A DNA stretch of 64,000 nucleotides from Saccopteryx bilineata (lineage: Eukaryota; Chordata; Mammalia; Chiroptera; Emballonuridae). The notes under the pieces are model-generated. The model made no database searches, was not told the origin of the DNA, and saw nothing but the letters and a program-made list of their open reading frames with translations. This document shows positions 22,535 to 34,095 of the stretch, in pieces. How positions within the stretch are numbered: the stretch's first letter is position 1; each line of letters starts with the position of its first letter. Location of the stretch: the NCBI RefSeq assembly GCF_036850765.1, contig NC_089492.1, positions 98,103,022 to 98,167,021 on the forward strand, in the 5' to 3' direction. The translations under genes were made by a program, and so were the position numbers.

Positions 22535-22800
22535 ACTATTTTTTATTTTACTTATTTACTTTTTATTAAATTTTGGTGTGATATTGTTAATAAGATTACA
22601 TAGGTTTCAAGTGTACATTTCTATGATACATGATCTGTATATTGCGTTGTGTGCCCAACACCCAAAGTCAAATCATCTTCCATCACCATTTCCCTGGCTC
22701 CCTTTACCCTTTACTACTCCCATCCCCCTTCCCTCTGGTAACCAGCATACTGTTGTCTGTGTCTATGAGACTGAAACTCATAGACAGGTACTTTAATATA
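22535..22800 (-). mobile_element. Antisense L1 3' end, tail-to-tail with previous L1
   Basis: The + strand begins with T-rich sequence, then TTATTAAATTTTGGTGTGAT, ATTACATAGGTTTCAAGTGT and GATACATGATCTGTATATTG, followed by a C-rich stretch. This is the reverse complement of a younger L1 3' UTR, like the ends at 40374 and 47486. Confidence 0.85.
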
Positions 22801-23145
22801 AATTCAACTTTTAAAATAGTCAAAATATTTTCTAGGAAAATAGGGTTAATATTGCTCTTAACCCAGGTGCTTTGTATCCAGAGACATCCTGAAAATGCAC
22901 CGAAGAAGAAGAATTATATCTGTATTCTTCAAATCATAACTCTAAATATTAAATGTTCAAAGGATAAAAATAAAACTATATGCCATCTTTGCTTGAGGAT
23001 AAAGGAGAACATGAAAAGATGATTGCTTATTGAAACAAATAAAAAGTGTTCAGCCTTTTTTACATGATAGAAGTTATGTTCCATGGAGACAATTCTGTCC
23101 TGACTCCACCATGGGCATTAATTTTGTTTGCTTCTTGATATGTCC
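22801..23145. other. AT-rich unique DNA
   Basis: No repeat or gene recognised. Confidence 0.4.
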
Positions 23146-23153
23146 TAATAGCA

Positions 23154-23470
23154 CAGGGGTCGGGAACCTATGGCTCGCGAGCCAGATGTGGCTCTTTTGA
23201 TGGCTGCATCTGGCTCACAGACAAATGTTTAATAAAAAAAAATAACGTTAAAAATATAAAACATTCTCATGTATTACAATCCATTCATTTCCTACAGTTC
23301 ATGTTCATGGTTGTGGGTGGCTGGAGCCAATCACAGCTGTCCTCGAGACAACACCAAATTTTTATTGGATAATGCATATCATACACAGGTTGTTGTACGG
23401 CTCTCATGGAATTACATTTTAAAATATGTGGCATTCATGGTTCTCTCAGCCAAAAGGTTCCTGACCCCTG
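23154..23470. mobile_element. Non-autonomous hAT element, perfect 8-bp duplication
   Basis: A 317-bp element reads CAGGGGTCGGGAACCTATGG from the left and CAGGGGTCAGGAACCTTTTG inward from the right. TAATAGCA lies directly outside both ends (23146-23153 and 23471-23478). Ends starting CAGGGGTC and 8-bp duplications are hAT hallmarks. No transposase is encoded; the 92-codon frame crossing it is fortuitous. Confidence 0.95.
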
Positions 23471-23478
23471 TAATAGCA

Positions 23479-26400
23479 GTAAGCCTTTACAACATTTTTT
23501 TTAAACAGGCTTTTATATTGGAAAGTTATGTTCTTTGGGCTAAATGAGACAATATATCTACTCATTTTCTTCAACTAATAATTGCTTCTTTTTAAATATA
23601 ATGTAAATAGAACACTTGTTCTCCATTTGACTCACTCATAGAACTGAGATTCAGAAGAAAGCACTGTCTTTCGGTAAGTCAATCACAGGGCATTTTTAGC
23701 ACTTTGAAAGCTGATACTGTTTCCAGTGAAGTGAATGGCGTGTGGTAAATGGTGAACAACTGGCTTCTCACTCTGGATGTCTTTGCTATTTGTACACAAA
23801 GCAGTGAATCACACTGCTTAAAAAAGTTAACAGTGTATTTATGGATAGGAATAGAATCTAAGATCTGCTTATATACTGACAGTCTTATGTTGATGGTAAT
23901 AAAGCCTACTATTATTCTGCCAGCTTATCTGATGCCAGAAAGTCCTTTTGGTAGTGAAAGAGCTTTTAAAAATACTAACTGCTCTCAGCAGTATTTAGTA
24001 TAACCTGTGAGAGGCTGTCAGTTTTCTGATCCATTTATAACTGTCAGGAATACAATAGGGTCCATTGAAACTGCAGTCAGCATCCTGGTAAAATTTATCA
24101 ATGCAACAATTATTGAACACTTTTATGATGTTGTATGGAGCTCTGACGATACGCTCTGAGAGACAGTGCATTGTTCCATGTCCAACTAAGCATAAGCAGG
24201 AATTTGTTTCTTCCTGCAGAAGACCTAAGGAACCTTATTTTCAAGGGCAATATTAAATAACCATTAGACATATGCAAATGAAAATACATTTTCCTCTTGC
24301 TCTGTTACCATCTCCCTTTCCCACTATCTCCCCTGGACTCTGCAGATTAAATAAGTAATTGGAATATAGTTGCTACCCTAAAATGCATATTGTTTATCTA
24401 AGCCTCTGCATCTGGAAAAAAAGAACCAGGTTACATGTTTGTACAGTCCTGAGGAAACTTAAACAATTTTAGCAGCCCCACACTTCCTTGAATTTATCTC
24501 TGAACTTACTGGACACCCATTCCAATTTATGATCATAGTCAATGAGTAAGGTTAAAATACTTAAGTACCAAAAAAAAATGCTTAAGTACCCAGAGATGTA
24601 TTTCCATACATCTCTGATAACTAAACTCAATTAAAAAGTGTGCCTAAAATGAGCAATTCAAATAAGATTCTTTTTCTATCAAATAAGATGATCTATGAAT
24701 CTATATATAATATGAAATTATGATAGAAATACCTTAACACCCTGAGGGTGGGAAAAGGCATTTAGACATTTTTTACATATTTAAATGTATCCAAATTCAG
24801 TCTTATAAATATCCCTATAGAGCATTCACTAGCAGAACAATACAGCAATTCATAGTTTAGAAAGATAATTTTATGTAATCAGTTACTAGTTTCTGCATAT
24901 TACAGTCATGTATTACCTTAGTGACATATTCCATTGCATTCCTTAAGTGACATCAAAAGGCTTTCACACCCAAAGAACTATTCCCATTGTGTTTGTTCAT
25001 TTACTCAATTATTTATATTTCTTTGCCATTTTTACATTTACCCTTAAAAACTCGTTGAGAGCTGTCTTATCCTGTCATCAAATTTCTTCAGACATTTCTC
25101 CGGAAAAACCATTAAAGATGATTGTGTTTTACAGACGTGAATAAAAAGTATCCCAATTGTGTGGATAAATGTCCATTAATTTTTTTTTTTTTTGTAGGAA
25201 ATAGTCCCCTTGATTGCAGAATACCTGGACATTTTAGGAACATAAGCTGGCTGGCAGAAACAGACAATGCAGGTAGGTTTAATTCATCTCAGGAAATTAG
25301 CAAACCTCTCTTCAATGAAGGGAGTTAAAGCTACTATAATCCCTTTTAATTAACCCTGATAATGGAGAGCCATTTTTAATGGCAGTTAATGATTCAAGCA
25401 GAAATGAAAAAGAAGACTACTCTGGTCACTTGCTCCTATGAGTCAAACATAAAAACACAACACAGTGAGGACGCATGTCGTTTCTCTAAATTTCAGAGGA
25501 AACACTGAAGATGTTTTTCAAAGTAAATAAATTAATCACTGTTTTAAACCCAGTAAGCAGTCCTATTCTTTTGTTTTTTGTTTGCCAGTCAACCTTCCTT
25601 ATGTAAAAGGTAGGTAGCCCAGACTTTTTAAAATATGTATCCAATATATTTTTACAATAATCAAACGGTATCTGCACAAAAGAGACTGAGTGGAAATCTA
25701 AACAAGGAAAATTAAGCGAACCCTGTGAACCTGGATATTGACTCTCTTACCTTCTGTCATCACTCTAGAACACTGAATAGTAAGTGTTAACATCACATCT
25801 GTGCAATACACATAGATTGATCATGACAAAAATAATAGGATACCCTTAGAGTGTTGTTATAATTGTCCATAATGATGGTTACAACAAACTCTGGTACTAG
25901 TAGTATGTATAACACCTGGATATTCACTACTGTTTTTAATGAGCAATAAAGAGAGAGAGAGTCTTCTATGAAGACAATGAGAATAATAAGCATATCCCTA
26001 TTTTTCTAGAAAGTTTAGTTCTAATGGAGCTGCATAAGCTTTCATTTGTTGAAAACAGGAATGTGAACTTTGGCCTACAAAAATGATGAGCCATCAGGAA
26101 TATATATACCTAGTGAAATAAATAATTACAGAAGATACCCTGACAACAGTTACATAATCATTCTTTTAACTAAAATTTAGGTGTTTTATTATTATTATTT
26201 TTTTTTTACGAAAGATATGGAGACCATTTTTTAAATAGGAAAAAATAATTGCAAAGTTACCTACTATCTGAAAAGATTCTGCTAATTTCCATGTTGAAAG
26301 CCTTTATTTCATAATGATGATGATAGAGTCCAACTAAATCTTGAATACTCTTTCCGGCTGAGATTGCATGAATCAGAATCTTTTATGAACCATTGGCTGC

Positions 26401-27223
26401 TTCAGTTATTCTTAACAGGACATTTAAAAAAGATAAAGAGCCATTGCTTGTATATGTGATACATGACTGTGACCATAAAGTAATTTATCTCTTATAGGCT
26501 CATTGACTTTGCAAGTCATCTGTGGATGAAAAAAATCTTAACTTTCCCAGTCATAAAGCTGTGATTAGCTCAACTGCTCTGCTATATCTGAACCCAATAG
26601 ATTCCATTAATGGATTTCATAAATAAGAAGCTTGGGGCTTTATATATATTTTTCCTCATATTCTTCACTTTGTATTTTAAAATTGTAATTATATGCAAAA
26701 ATCAAGTTTTAGACAGTGACAAGATATAAAATAAAGTGTATGAACTTGATTTTATGTTCAATTAATTAAAGGAAAAGCAATATCAAATAAATATTTAAAG
26801 TATAACATAATTCTAACTACACAAAAAATTTAGGATGAAGAAATTTCTAAATAAAAAGACCCAAAGGTGAAGTAATCTAGAGAATTCAGACTCCTATCTT
26901 GTAACATGTGTGTCAGTGAGAGAGTTCAATCTGTTCCTTCAACTGGCGTTTGAATGTAGATGATTTCCATCTATACCCCTCCCTACCTCTGTGTTACAAA
27001 AATAAAAGAGGGTACTAGGAGATAAAGTTCTATTAATGTACGTTTTTTGCCTTCAGTTATTTTGCTTCCATGATTTTTATTCCTTTTACTTAATATTCTC
27101 ATAGAAAAATCCCCCAGAATAATTTATATATAACTATTTTTAAAAAATCATCAAAACTCTAATAATAGACCCAATGGTGTCATCCTGTATGATTTAAAAG
27201 ATTTTAATCAATTGACTGATAAT
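23479..27223. other. 3.7-kb repeat-poor block
   Basis: I find no SINE, LINE, LTR or DNA-transposon copy in this block, in contrast to roughly one per kilobase around it. It includes homeodomain-like ATTA/TAAT-rich stretches around 25340-25400 and 26580-26630. It also includes one exon-like segment (25198-25272). The short frames otherwise lack motifs. Low repeat density can indicate selective constraint on regulatory sequence, but chance is possible. Confidence 0.4.
25198..25272 (+). CDS. Exon-like segment, 75 bp, unproven
   Basis: A pyrimidine tract of more than 12 Ts followed by GTAG ends at 25197, and a strong donor AG/GTAGGT follows 25272. The 75-bp segment (a multiple of three) is open in one frame, reading NSPLDCRIPGHFRNISWLAE and a few residues more; that frame is also open through both flanks (25122-25328). 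I do not recognise the peptide. Splice-site quality is the only positive evidence. A pseudo-exon is the main alternative. Confidence 0.2.
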
Positions 27224-27237
27224 TTTCCTTTATTCTT

Positions 27238-27281
27238 TTTTTTTTTTAAATTATCTTTATTTTTATTCATTTTGTAGAGAG

Positions 27282-27322
<41 letters not shown>

Positions 27323-27443
27323 AGGGAGGAACAGGAAGCATCAACTCTCATACGTGCCTTGACCAGACAAGTGCAGGGTTTTGAACCAGCGACCTCAGAG
27401 TTCCAGGTCGACACTTTATCCACTGCGCCACCACAAGTCAGGC
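27238..27443 (-). repeat. SINE type B, antisense, with GA expansion
   Basis: T-run, then a (GA)n tract (about 27283-27320) that is the antisense of the CT-rich body, then GGAAGCATCAACTCTCATAC, TTTTGAACCAGCGACCTC and a head ending CCACAAGTCAGGC. TTTCCTTTATTCTT repeats at 27224-27237 and 27444-27457. The GA tract has grown beyond the usual length for this SINE. Confidence 0.94.
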
Positions 27444-27457
27444 TTTCCTTTATTCTT

Positions 27458-28190
27458 TAATCTCATTTTCCTCTTCTTAAATCAGAAAGGATTTGTCAAC
27501 ACTCTCTCAATATTTAACAGCTACCTATTTGAAATGACCAGATTTTTAAAATTCTTTTTGAAACTCAAAAAGCAGACCCCTGAAAATTTCTAATTTAAAT
27601 GAGTAATTTGTCTTACCTGATATTACCTAGATTTTATTGATTCTGTTTCCTCATATACAGAAAACCTTTCCCCATTTTAAACTTAAAGCTCATGAACCTT
27701 TGCAGCATATGTGGCAAAGGTCTTCTAGGAGGCATTAATGACACATACAAGAAAGCTTATCAGGGGCCAGTGGTTCATTCTCCCATGTTTTTACAGCAAA
27801 AATGCTTTAACAAATATAGGTATATTCAGCATGTTAAGTATCACTTGTATTTCAAGTCAAATAATATTATTAACAAGAACCCCATTTGTGAAGGAAAGAT
27901 TTAATGTAGTCTTATTCATCCAGCAATATGATGAATTAAAACTTAAATATGCATGAAAACAGATCACCAGGAATTAGAGTCAGAAGAAACTACCAACAAA
28001 AGATTTAGATCTCCAAAGAGCTCAAATGTTTGAATTATCAGACAGAGAATATAACATAAAAATAAATAAAATATTTTTTAAAATATAGATTTTTTTATTA
28101 TGGAGAAATAAAAAGAACAGGCCATTAAATATTTAAAATATCAAAACTCTATGAAAAACAGAATTTTAGAACTGAAAAGTTACTTAGTTC
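27458..28190. other. AT-rich unique DNA
   Basis: No repeat or gene recognised. Overlapping frames at 27692-27956 are in two registers of the same stretch and carry no motif. Confidence 0.4.
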
Positions 28191-28315
28191 TACCAATTTG
28201 TATGTTAATCTCATCTGGAAACATCCTCAAGAAACACCCAGAACTGTTTTACCAACTATTTGGGCATCCCTTCCCCTAGTCATATTGACACATAAATTAA
28301 CCATCATAAAATGGA
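28191..28315. mobile_element. Old L1M-type 3' fragment (tentative)
   Basis: AATCTCATCTGGAAACATCC, AACACCCAGAACTGTTTTAC and GACACATAAATTAACCATCA follow, in order, a repeat 3' end I recall as belonging to old L1M-type elements. The family call is from memory only. Confidence 0.4.
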
Positions 28316-29149
28316 GGGCTATAATAGCAAAACAAGCTGCTAGAACAAGCCTGAATGGGACTTGGTTAAATATCTGCATCCTGATTCAAATGAGAAGCAG
28401 TTCTAATAAATATAGATGGCAATCATACCGCCTTTGCTGAAGAATGAAGAAGATAATTAAATGCTAGGATTCAGGCGGGGCTGATCAGTCCTTTCAACAC
28501 TGGCTTGAGGATAATATTGAACCTCCAACATATCCAGTTCCCTTCTGAGTCCCAGTGTTTACTTTCAGAAGTAAATCTAGACCTAATATCATTATTTATT
28601 TCCATCTCATTATCCAGAGAATCATTAGATTAATTTATCTGTCATGGGAAGTTTCTGCTTATTGTCAAAGGAAGTTATTGAAAGGAAAGTCTTTCTTCCA
28701 GACAAATGGCTAAAGGTATTTAAACATAAAACTGATACTTCTTCATTGGTTGGATTGACAAGCCGTACATAATTACCCTACGAAATGAGAGGTATTATTT
28801 CATTAAGGATCTCTATCCAGCATCCATTAACACAGAGAGGTTAACAATGACTAAAAATTTAAGCTCCTGGAAAAAGAACACAGATGTAATTATTTAATTT
28901 TAAACTTGTGCATATATGTATTTGTATGTGTTTTAAAAAACCCACATATAACATAAAATCTACACTCTTAACAAATTTTTAGTATATAATACAGTATTGT
29001 TAACTATATACTCACTGTTTCACAGAAGACCTCTATAACTTTTTCACTTTCATGACTAAAATTCTATACCTGTTTAATAACAACTTTCCATGTGTGCCCC
29101 CCTTCCCCTCATCTCCACAGCTCCTGGAAACCACCATTCAACTTTCTGT
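28316..29149. other. Unique DNA
   Basis: No gene. The 28440-28760 part is well-mixed, non-repetitive sequence with several ATTA/TAAT motifs that could be conserved non-coding DNA; the stretch before 29149 resembles old antisense L1. Confidence 0.3.
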
Positions 29150-29419
29150 TTCTGCTTAATCAAGTTTGCTGTTGAACTCCTTTAATAAACATTGCAATTT
29201 ATTATATTCTTCAGCTCTAAAAATTTGGTTTGGTTCTATTTTTAGCTCTTTGTTGATATTCTCACTTTGCTCATGCATTGTTTGCCTGAGCTCATTTGAT
29301 CATCTTTATGGTGGCTAATTTGAACTCTTTGTCAGTGTTGATCAAATAAGTTTGTAAAATATGATTTTTATGTTTGCTCACTCATAGTTTGCATTGGGGG
29401 CTGGGCAGCACTAGGTGTA

Positions 29420-29866
29420 TGTGGTCTGTGAAATTGCAAATTACCTTTCTGCTTGGGAAGGTCCATTGTTTTGCTAATGTTTGCTGGAGGAGAGGTTTTC
29501 TCAACAGAGAGTTTTGAAGAAAGAAAAGAAGAAGTAGGGAAGCTATGTTTGCAGAGTGAGAGCAGAAGGATTGCAGAGTGCTGATGAAGAAGCCAGTTTG
29601 TGCAGAGAGAGAGAAGGTATGCAGATGGGGAACCAGAGGTGAGGGGCTTTCACAAGCTCCACTATGACTCCCCTTTGATTCTAGGGGAAACCAGAGACTG
29701 TGTCAGTGGCTTTGGGAGCCCTGTGTGTTTGTTCGTCAGCCGGTGAGAGACTTTAATAAAGGAATAGGCCACCATTTTTTGGCTCCACTGTTTCTTTACT
29801 GTCTGTCCAAATTCAATGGGAACCTGCAGGTGAATGGCAACAACAGCCATGGCTCCTGGCCATACA
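29420..29866 (+). mobile_element. Solo LTR inserted in L1
   Basis: A 447-bp unit starts TGTGGTC and ends CATACA. The flanks are GTGTA (29415-29419) and GTGTT (29867-29871), an imperfect 5-bp duplication. AATAAA is at 29755-29760. No internal retroviral sequence accompanies it. Antisense L1 resumes right after it, which supports the right boundary. Short frames inside (29662-29916) are LTR sequence. Confidence 0.6.
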
Positions 29867-29986
29867 GTGTTAATCATAGAATCTTCTTTTTAAAGGGCCA
29901 GCTTCTGGAGACTTAACTGATTCCTTTGATTGGGCCATGCTTTTCTGTTTCTTTGTATGTCTTACAACTTTTTGTTTAGATCCCTG

Positions 29987-30740
29987 TGTTAGCAAGGGAG
30001 CTAGTTAAGTATTAAAAAACAAAAGGGAACAAAACTGGTAAAGCCTGATTGAGTGGGAAAGCTATCACTTCACAGACATCCCAGGAACAGCCAAATTCCC
30101 CACCAAAGGGATATTAATCCTCCAAGCAGGCAGGAAAGACTGGCTTTCCAATCTCCCTAGGGTACAATCAACAATCGGCCCATTCCCTCTCACAGACATG
30201 CATTAAGGTGGGGAGTATAAACAGTAAGGGGAAAATATTTTTGCTGGGCACATGCATAGTAGAAGCAAAGATGGCACAGGAGGATGTCCTTCTACTGGGT
30301 AAATACACAGTAGTAGCCAGATGATGAAGCAGAATTTTGAGGCATGCACAGTAGAAGCCAAAGCGGCAACCATTAAGGGGAGGAGTCTAGCCTGGGAAGT
30401 CTGGGAAAAGGATTGGATAGAATAAGGACACAAAACCCTATAAGATCCAGGAAAGGATTGGATAAGGGGAGGGTTTAGCACAGCTCTAGGAAAGGCCAGA
30501 AAACAGGTTGGACAGTTTGAAAGATAACCTGCTTAATTCCAAAACCAAGAAAATATATGGAGGTTTAGCAATGACCTTGGAGCAGCTGCTTCCAGAACCT
30601 GCCAGCTCTCTACATCCCTGAGGGCATATTATTTCTTTTCACCTCAATAAATCTTGCCACTACACTTAAACTTCTCCCTTGCATATGCCCTTACAATTTT
30701 TTTCTCATGACACCACAAGAGTCCATTTTCTCCTGCAACA
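29987..30740 (+). mobile_element. Solo LTR with 4-bp duplication (ERV1-like)
   Basis: A 754-bp unit starts TGTTAGC and ends GCAACA, with CCTG outside both ends (29983-29986 and 30741-30744). U3 holds duplicated motifs (see findings), a TATAA box at 30439-30443 and AATAAA at 30646-30651. A 4-bp duplication is typical of gammaretrovirus-like ERV1. No gag, pol or env sequence is adjacent. Confidence 0.78.
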
Positions 30741-31583
30741 CCTGCATTTGAAACAAATAATCACCTCTCCTGGCCTTCAAAGACTGGCTTCACCCTTTAG
30801 CCCAGCTAGAGATTCCAGGGGCCTTTCAAATTTTTCCCGTGGTTGTATCTTCTTTGGATTTGTGCTTATAAATTCCAAATGAGAGGGATTTCTCAGGATG
30901 GATTTTTTGTGGGTTTTGGGTGGCATTTTTTGTACTGTGTTTTCTGCTTCGGGATTTTTTTTTTTAGGTAGGGGTAGGGTGTCAAGATGCCCAGCTCTTT
31001 TGTTTTTAGCAGTTTCCAGACTTCTAGAGCATGTCAGATCTCATCAACACTTTGACTCAGGAGAGCAGAAATGAGCCCCTCTAACAGCTCCCCTAAAATT
31101 CATTAGACACATGCTCCAACTCCCTCTCCCAGGGAGAAACCAGGAGTGGAGGGTTCTCTCCTTTCTGTGCTTAGCTGGGGGAGGGGGAGAGCATATATCA
31201 AGTGTGTGCCTGCCCCAAACCATTGTCGTTGTTCTCACTGGCCCCCAACCTGACACCCTTTCCTGCAGGCACTTACATTCAGGCAAGACAGAAGCCTCAG
31301 TAAGTCCCCTGAAAATTCTGAATGTTGGAAGAATGGTACAGTCTTTTCTTTTCCTCCCCAGGGAGAACTAAGGGACTGGGAGTTTTCTCCTGATTATACT
31401 GCACTGAGCCAGTCCGGAGGGACTATGGTGAGTGATTACAGCTGGTTTTGCATTCACCCAGAGTTTTCTGGATTTCTCACAAAGGAAACTGGTGTGTGCA
31501 TTGTTTCTGAGTCAGTGTCTATATAGTGGGGGGGAAGCAGGATCTGGGGCTTCCTAGTCCATCTTTCTGATATCACTCCCTGG

Positions 31584-31601
31584 GCGCACGTGCGCGCGCG
31601 C

Positions 31602-31639
<38 letters not shown>

Positions 31640-31676
31640 TATATTATATACAATATATATATATATATATATATAT
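31584..31676. repeat. (CG/TG)n - (TA)n microsatellite
   Basis: A 54-bp alternating purine-pyrimidine tract (CGCG then GTGT, 31584-31637) is followed by an AT-rich linker and (TA)n at 31653-31676. It sits at the 5' edge of the antisense L1. Confidence 0.97.
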
Positions 31677-31677
31677 T

Positions 31678-33638
31678 AACTCTCTAAAACACTAAGAATC
31701 ACACTCTCCCCATAAGCCTATAAATACATTTAGAGCAAATCCATAACCCAGCTCAGAGCACAGCACATAGTGTGTGCTATTAGATATTTATTTAACTGAA
31801 ATAAAAGTTTGTACAAGACATAGCAAGAAGTAGGATTTGAACATATGGACTTTGGCATTATCACACTTTCATAAATGGCTTCCCTGTGGTTCTCTAATCA
31901 AATGTGTAAGAGTGCCAAGGAGTTTATTCACTATCAAGAAGAGTATGTGGGTTCAGGGGAACAGTGAAAAATATGAGAAAGAGTATAAGAAAGATCATAG
32001 AAGACCTGATATCAAAGACCTAAATTTGAATCAAATCCCTTCAAGTCCTCCTAGTTATTTTCATCCCTAAATGATCTTTAGATTCACCTGGGGAGCCTTG
32101 CAAACATACAGATTCCCATGACTCACCGTATTTAACCAGAGATTCAAAGGATGAAGCCCAGACAGATTTCATTTAAACAGATTCACATGGCTGAAGATGC
32201 CATTTTAGTTATTTCTTAAAAGTTGTACCCTAATCTTCCAGAACCTCAGCAATCTCAGCTGTCTGAAAAATAAGCTATTAGTTCCTCCATTACTGATCTC
32301 ACAGAGATATTGTAAGGGACTAGTCACAGTGGGAACACGTGTGAAAGCAATATAAACTATAGACCATGGTAATAATATAATTTCATACAATCAGGTAATT
32401 TGAATATCAAATAAGGGTATAAAGGAAACCAAAAACACACACCCATCTCCTACAGACATGTTCTATAAAAGTAATCATATTATTTTCTTTTTATAGTTTT
32501 AATTACACTTCTTTTATCGTAGTTGTGTTTCTGTTTAGTTGTTTACAAGTCATATTTTATTTTAAACCTTTAGGTAATTAGCTTTTGAAAGTAATTACCT
32601 GTTGAACCTTGTATAGAGTAAAGACTGCTTCTGAAATGCAAATAGACAGTCACTAACCAGTCATTTTTAAAGCTTGGGTTTTGTATGTGATGTTGTCAGG
32701 AAGTAGGACACAGCTGTTCTGCTGTCAGCAACATCTGGTAGTTTCCCCGAGAAGCTGCTCATGCCTTTCTTGGCCTATACTCACAGCAGCAGTACCACCG
32801 GCCTCACAGCAAGGGCAGGACACTCAGGCCATTTCAGTTGCCCACCAAATGCCAAGAAACAAACATAGGGCTAGCTTCCAGATTCCAATCACAGCTGGAC
32901 ACCCCTGTTTCTCACGATGAAGTCTTAAATCAAGCGAAGGACTCTTCCCAAAATATACTCTCAATAAAATATTGTCTCATATCTCTGATTAATTTTACAT
33001 ATAGAGATCACACTTCCTCTTAGTCTAAAAATCTTGGAAGAGAATTTTCACACAAAATTCCCTACATTTTTTTTTTTTTTTTGGCTTCAGCAAGATTGAG
33101 AATATTTAAGGTGTTGAAAATAAAAGACTTTCATCATACAATTTGGTTTCTCAGAAACTCAGGGAAAAAAGGCAAACTTCTTTACAGTGAGATTCTCTTC
33201 AAAAAAAGTTGTTGTCCTTCAAGATCAAGATTCAAGTCACTTCTCATTTGAATCGAATCTCAGAATTCAGTTTTCTAAAGGCCCAATTTCCAAGTATGTT
33301 GATTGGCTACTAGTGTGCATGCTAGCCATTAGAGGGAGTGGACAGGTAAAGGAAGGTGGATTAAAGAGCCTCAACCATGGAATTTCTATGACTTTTCAAT
33401 TATCAGAGTAGAACTGCTCAAAAAAGAATCTTCAGGGACATTTGAATATTTTTGACTGGGAATTTACAAAGCTAACCAAGGGACTTGGTGAGCTCTTTCA
33501 TCATTAATCAAGATGAATTTCACACCTATTCTGGCAGAACACATCTCAAGCACTGGTAAGGAAGGAAAGAAAGGCCTCTTGAGCCACAAATTAAGGAACT
33601 GAGAGCTGTAAGGACAGAGGCAAGGGCAACATCATGAC
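31678..33638. other. Unique DNA
   Basis: About 2 kb with no firm repeat. The 32690-32920 stretch is relatively GC-rich and carries a 79-codon plus frame without known motifs. A T18-type run is at about 33066-33083. Confidence 0.35.
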
Positions 33639-33653
33639 AAAGAACGCTGCAAC

Positions 33654-33879
33654 AGCCTGACCTGTGGTGGCGCAGTAGATAAAGCATCGACCTGGAAATG
33701 CTGAGGTTGCCGGTTCAAAACCCTGGGCTTGCCTGGTCAAGGCACATATGGGAGTTGATGCTTCCAGCTCCTTCCCCCTTCTCTCTCTGTCTCTCTCTCC
33801 TCTCTCTCCCTCTCTCTCTCCTCTCTAAAAATGAATAAATAAAAAAAAATTTTTTTAATTAAAAAAAAAAAAAAAAAAA
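33654..33879 (+). repeat. SINE type B with 15-bp duplication
   Basis: GCCTGACCTGTGGTGGCGCA head, CT-rich tract and a long A/T-rich tail. AAAGAACGCTGCAAC flanks it (33639-33653 and 33880-33894). Confidence 0.95.
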
Positions 33880-33894
33880 AAAGAACGCTGCAAC

Positions 33895-34095
33895 CAAGAG
33901 CATAGGTTTGTGCAGCCAGACTGGGCTCCAGTAGCCACTCTGACACCAGCTGTGTGAACTTAAGTTAATCAGCCTTTAGACCTCAGTTTCCTGACTATAA
34001 ATAGGGTTGACAATAGTATTTACCTATAATAGGGGCTGCTATAAAGGTTAATAGGTGTAAAATGCCTTGAACGTAGTAAATACTAGCTAACGTTT
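33895..34095 (+). repeat. MIR element
   Basis: The segment follows the MIR consensus: CAGCTGTGTGAACTTAAGTT, CCTCAGTTTCCTGACTATAA, GGTTGACAATAGTATTTACC and TGCCTTGAACGTAGTAAATA. MIR is an ancient tRNA-derived SINE; the type-B SINE landed directly beside it. Confidence 0.85.

Larger units (their letters stand above)
29150..31590 (-). mobile_element. Antisense L1 5' half, split by two LTRs
   Basis: L1 pieces occur at 29150-29414, 29872-29982 and 30745-31590. The first is antisense ORF1 N-terminal region (AGCTCATTTGATCATCTTTA, TTGAACTCTTTGTCAGTG). The second contains TGATTCCTTTGATTGGGCCA. The third is a C-rich 5' UTR ending near TCCATCTTTCTGATATCACT, the antisense of a typical L1 5' start. The three pieces are consecutive along an L1, so the two LTRs landed in one pre-existing copy. 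Confidence 0.75.
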
